50,579 bases of DNA from Gammaproteobacteria bacterium (GTDB taxonomy: Bacteria; Pseudomonadota; Gammaproteobacteria; Ga0077536), in assembly GCA_030429865.1 (NCBI GenBank), contig JAUIFX010000006.1, positions 1-50,579 of the forward strand, in the 5' to 3' direction. Both the position numbers and the translations under genes were made by a program. The notes below the pieces were generated by a model. The model worked only from the letters and a program-made list of their open reading frames with translations, did not search any database and was not told where the DNA came from. This document shows, in pieces, positions 48,489 through 50,579 of the stretch. Numbering within the stretch: position 1 is the first letter of the stretch; each line of letters begins with the position of its first letter.

Positions 48489-49109
48489 ATGAGCCCGAAT
48501 CGAATCCTGCTGGCCGCGGCCGCCACCATCCTGGTCGGCTGCGTCACCATCAACATCTATTTCCCCGAAGCGGCCGCGCAGCAGGCCGCCGATCGCATCA
48601 TCGACGAGGTGCGTGGTCTGAACGGAGACGGCGAGGCAGCGCCGCCCGAGGCGTCGGGGAGCGAGACTTCCTTGCACGAACAGGGCGCACCGCGGCGCCT
48701 GCTGATCGCCGCCGGTACCCGCGTGCTCGAGTGGCTCGTGCCGGCTGCCGTGGCGGCACCCAACTTCGATGCCAGTTCGCCGGCATCACGTGCGCTCGAG
48801 CAATCGCTGAAAGCGCGCTTCCCGCGCATCAAGCCGTTTCTCGACGCGGGCGCGGTCGGCTTGACCGACGCCGGCCTGCTCGAGATCCGCGACCGCAACG
48901 CGATCCCGCTCGCCCAGCGCAATAGCGTGCGTCAGCTCGTCGCCGAGCAGAACACCGACTGGGAAGCCCTGTACAAGGAGATAGCGCGGATCAACGGCCA
49001 CCCCGAGTGGGTCGACCAGATTCGCAAGGTCTTCGCCGAACGCTGGGTCGCCAAGGCCAGCCGCGGCTGGTACTACCGGACGCCGAGCGGCAGCTGGCAG
49101 CAGAAGTAG
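48489..49109 (+). CDS. YdbL-like (DUF1318) lipoprotein
   Basis: 206 residues. Short lipoprotein signal with lipobox LVGC (Cys18), then the conserved VTINIYFPEAAAQQAADRII stretch. A variable linker (about 45-95) leads to the DUF1318 domain (KARFPRIKPFLDAGAVGLTD, AEQNTDWEALYKEIARING). In E. coli a lipoprotein (YnbE) and YdbL are separate; here the lipid anchor and DUF1318 are on one chain. It likely works with the YdbH-like protein in lipid transport. A GAGGA SD (48473-48477) precedes the ATG. Confidence 0.85.
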   Translation: MSPNRILLAAAATILVGCVTINIYFPEAAAQQAADRIIDEVRGLNGDGEAAPPEASGSETSLHEQGAPRRLLIAAGTRVLEWLVPAAVAAPNFDASSPASRALEQSLKARFPRIKPFLDAGAVGLTDAGLLEIRDRNAIPLAQRNSVRQLVAEQNTDWEALYKEIARINGHPEWVDQIRKVFAERWVAKASRGWYYRTPSGSWQQK

Positions 49110-49161
49110 GCGCGCGCGGCGACGGGCGGCCGGCGTCGCGCTGCGCGCGGAGGGTCCCGTC

Positions 49162-49884
49162 ATCACCGAGGGTACACAGCTCGTCCTGACCCTCGCCGCT
49201 TTATTCGCCGCGAGCACGGTCCATGCCAGCCTGGGTTTCGGCACGGCACTCGTCGCCATGCCACTGCTGGTGCCGGTGCTCGGCTTCGCGCAGGCGACGC
49301 CGCTGGTGGGTCTCGCCGCGTTGTCGACCGTCATCGCGGTGCTGGCACGCGACTGGCGCGCGATCGATGCGCGCGCGGCGTCGCGGCTGCTGCTCGCCAC
49401 GCTGCCCGGCATCCCGCTCGGCGTCGCCTTGATTCACCTCGCGCCGGCGGCCTGGATGCGCGCCGGTCTCGGCGTGCTGTTGCTCGCTTACGCGACGTGG
49501 AGCCTGGCACGCCCGCGCCTGCCCCGGCTCGGCGACGGTCCGGCGGTCTACGGCTTCGGCCTCGTCGCCGGCGTGCTCGGCGGAGCCTACAACACCAACG
49601 CGCCGCCGCTGGTGCTCTACGGCGCGCTGGTGCAATGGCCACCGGCGCGCTTTCGTGCGTCGCTGTCGGGCTACTTCCTGTTCGCCGCCGCCGCGATCTG
49701 CGCGGTACACGCCGCGTCCGGCCTGTGGACCCCGCGCGTGTTCGCGCTGCTCGCTTATGCCTTGCCGGTGCTCGTGGCGGGCAACCTGCTCGGCGCCTGG
49801 CTCGCGCGGCGCATTCCGCAGGCGCGCTTCGCCCGGCTGCTCTACCTCTTACTGGCGCTGCTCGGGGGCCTGATGCTGCTGTGA
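49162..49884 (+). CDS. TauE/SafE-family permease with non-canonical start
   Basis: About 240 residues with 7-8 membrane helices. ASLGFGTALVAMPLLVPVLG and GLVAGVLGGAYNTNAPPLVLYG are the two symmetry-related family motifs. The family exports sulfite, organosulfonates or similar anions. The first ATG (49258) would cut helix 1. From the in-frame stop at 48982 to there, no ATG, GTG or TTG exists. A strong SD (GGAGG, 49149-49153) stands eight bases before ATC 49162, which I take as the start. A GC-rich hairpin (about 49111-49148) lies just upstream. A sequencing error at the start codon is possible. Confidence 0.8.
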   Translation: MTEGTQLVLTLAALFAASTVHASLGFGTALVAMPLLVPVLGFAQATPLVGLAALSTVIAVLARDWRAIDARAASRLLLATLPGIPLGVALIHLAPAAWMRAGLGVLLLAYATWSLARPRLPRLGDGPAVYGFGLVAGVLGGAYNTNAPPLVLYGALVQWPPARFRASLSGYFLFAAAAICAVHAASGLWTPRVFALLAYALPVLVAGNLLGAWLARRIPQARFARLLYLLLALLGGLMLL

Positions 49885-50126
49885 AGCGGTGCGTTTGCGC
49901 CGTCGTGGTGCAATCCGGGGCAGTCGGCGTACCGGCACGAGGCGTTTTTCCCCCATGCCCTAACGGTTCCGGTGCCAATTGGTGTAGATTCTTCGCGCGG
50001 CGGCCGAGGGCTGACCGCTAAATCCAAGAAATCAATGAGTTGCGCACCGGCGCATGCTGCGACGGCGGTTTCATTCGGCGCCGCGCGACCATGAACGAAC
50101 ACGCAGCAGATGAGAGGCGTTCATTT

Positions 50127-50579
50127 ATGAGCAAACCCGTTGACAGTGCGGCCCCCGGCGTCGCCAAACTGGAAGTCGCCACGGAGACCAACGAGTTTCC
50201 CGTCCGTTCCGGTACCGTTGGCCCGAGCGTGATCGACATTTCCAAGCTCTACGCGCAAACCGGTCACTTCACTTACGACCCCGGCTTCACCTCGACGGCG
50301 AGCTGCGAATCGAAGATCACCTACATCGACGGCGACCAGGGCGTGCTGCTCTACCGCGGCTATCCCATCGACCAGCTTGCCGAGCAGAGCAATTTCGTCG
50401 AGGTGGCCTACCTGCTGCTGAACGGCGAGCTGCCGAATCGCGCCGACTACGACGAGTTCGAGCACGCCATCACCCATCACACGATGGTGCATGAGCAGCT
50501 GCACGATTTCTTCTCGGGTTTCCGTCGCGATGCCCACCCGATGGCGATCATGTGCGGCGTGGTCGGCGCGATGTCGGCC
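50127..50579 (+). CDS. gltA: Citrate synthase GltA, 5' part
   Basis: The first 151 codons of a type I citrate synthase; it runs off the window. [36 protein letters not shown] and [17 protein letters not shown] match GltA closely. It condenses oxaloacetate and acetyl-CoA in the TCA cycle. The ATG at 50127 has GAGAGG upstream; an in-frame ATG at 50091 would add 12 residues but lacks an SD. The 242 bases upstream hold no gene; TAGATT (49985-49990) may be a -10. Confidence 0.96.
   Translation, partial: MSKPVDSAAPGVAKLEVATETNEFPVRSGTVGPSVIDISKLYAQTGHFTYDPGFTSTASCESKITYIDGDQGVLLYRGYPIDQLAEQSNFVEVAYLLLNGELPNRADYDEFEHAITHHTMVHEQLHDFFSGFRRDAHPMAIMCGVVGAMSA

Noticed and set aside
50091-50126. Upstream in-frame ATG as the gltA start
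   Set aside because: No SD precedes it, while ATG 50127 has GAGAGG at suitable distance and fits the family length.
1-50579. tRNA, rRNA, CRISPR arrays, insertion sequences, prophage or integrase genes
   Set aside because: Looked for cloverleaf ends, regular repeats, transposase and integrase motifs; none seen.

Overview
The window is about 50.6 kb of GC-rich bacterial chromosome, very densely coded on both strands. I see no tRNA, rRNA, insertion sequence, phage gene or CRISPR array. Several genes are close relatives of Enterobacteria/Pseudomonas families (HrpB, YajD, YdhR, YbaK, a YdbL-like lipoprotein, a GltA-type citrate synthase), which points to a gammaproteobacterium. Three proteins end in PEP-CTERM/VPLPA-type sorting tags, so the organism should carry an exosortase elsewhere. 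Many oxygenase, LLM-flavoprotein, alpha/beta-hydrolase and CoA-related genes suggest an environmental degrader of hydrophobic or cyclic organic compounds. That lifestyle is inferred, not shown.

Layout. (1) 0-9.4 kb, signalling: a DUF1328 mini-protein behind a sigma-54-like site, a sigma-54 response regulator divergent from a hybrid histidine kinase, a degenerate kinase-like protein, a KefB-type antiporter, and a periplasmic binding lipoprotein overlapping a second histidine kinase. (2) 9.5-14.4 kb, minus strand: YajD; a thiolase-like TLP1 protein with an SCP2-alpha/beta-hydrolase fusion; an acetamidase with a PP-loop ATPase. (3) 14.6-20.4 kb: HrpB helicase, a stand-alone cyclic-nucleotide-binding domain, a Spinster-like MFS carrier, YdhR, an NTF2-like protein and YbaK.

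(4) 20.5-24.7 kb, the most interesting region: a clear cobalamin riboswitch controls a TonB-dependent receptor (BtuB-like). Two exported proteins with C-terminal sorting tags follow at once; one is a DUF4465 protein. The arrangement suggests an exosortase-anchored surface capture system for vitamin B12, parallel to the lipoprotein-based systems of Bacteroidetes.

(5) 24.7-31.7 kb: a gamma-glutamyltransferase without signal peptide, then a DUF2339-DUF3999-DUF4870 membrane cluster. (6) 31.8-45.0 kb, catabolic region: a PhyH dioxygenase, a STAS-like protein, a DksA-type zinc finger and a CitE-like lyase. A minus-strand cluster follows (DUF1330, HSL esterase, FAD monooxygenase, two LLM flavoproteins), then a PEP-CTERM protein, then a plus-strand cluster (quinone oxidoreductase, LLM flavoprotein, PcaD-like hydrolase, extended GST). 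(7) 45.1-50.6 kb: a YdbH/AsmA-like protein and a YdbL-like lipoprotein separated by an inverted MFS gene, a TauE/SafE permease without a normal start codon, and the 5' part of gltA.

Starts were chosen by Shine-Dalgarno (SD) position, signal peptides and family length. Promoter calls rest mostly on isolated -10 hexamers, which stand out in this GC-rich background but usually lack a good -35.
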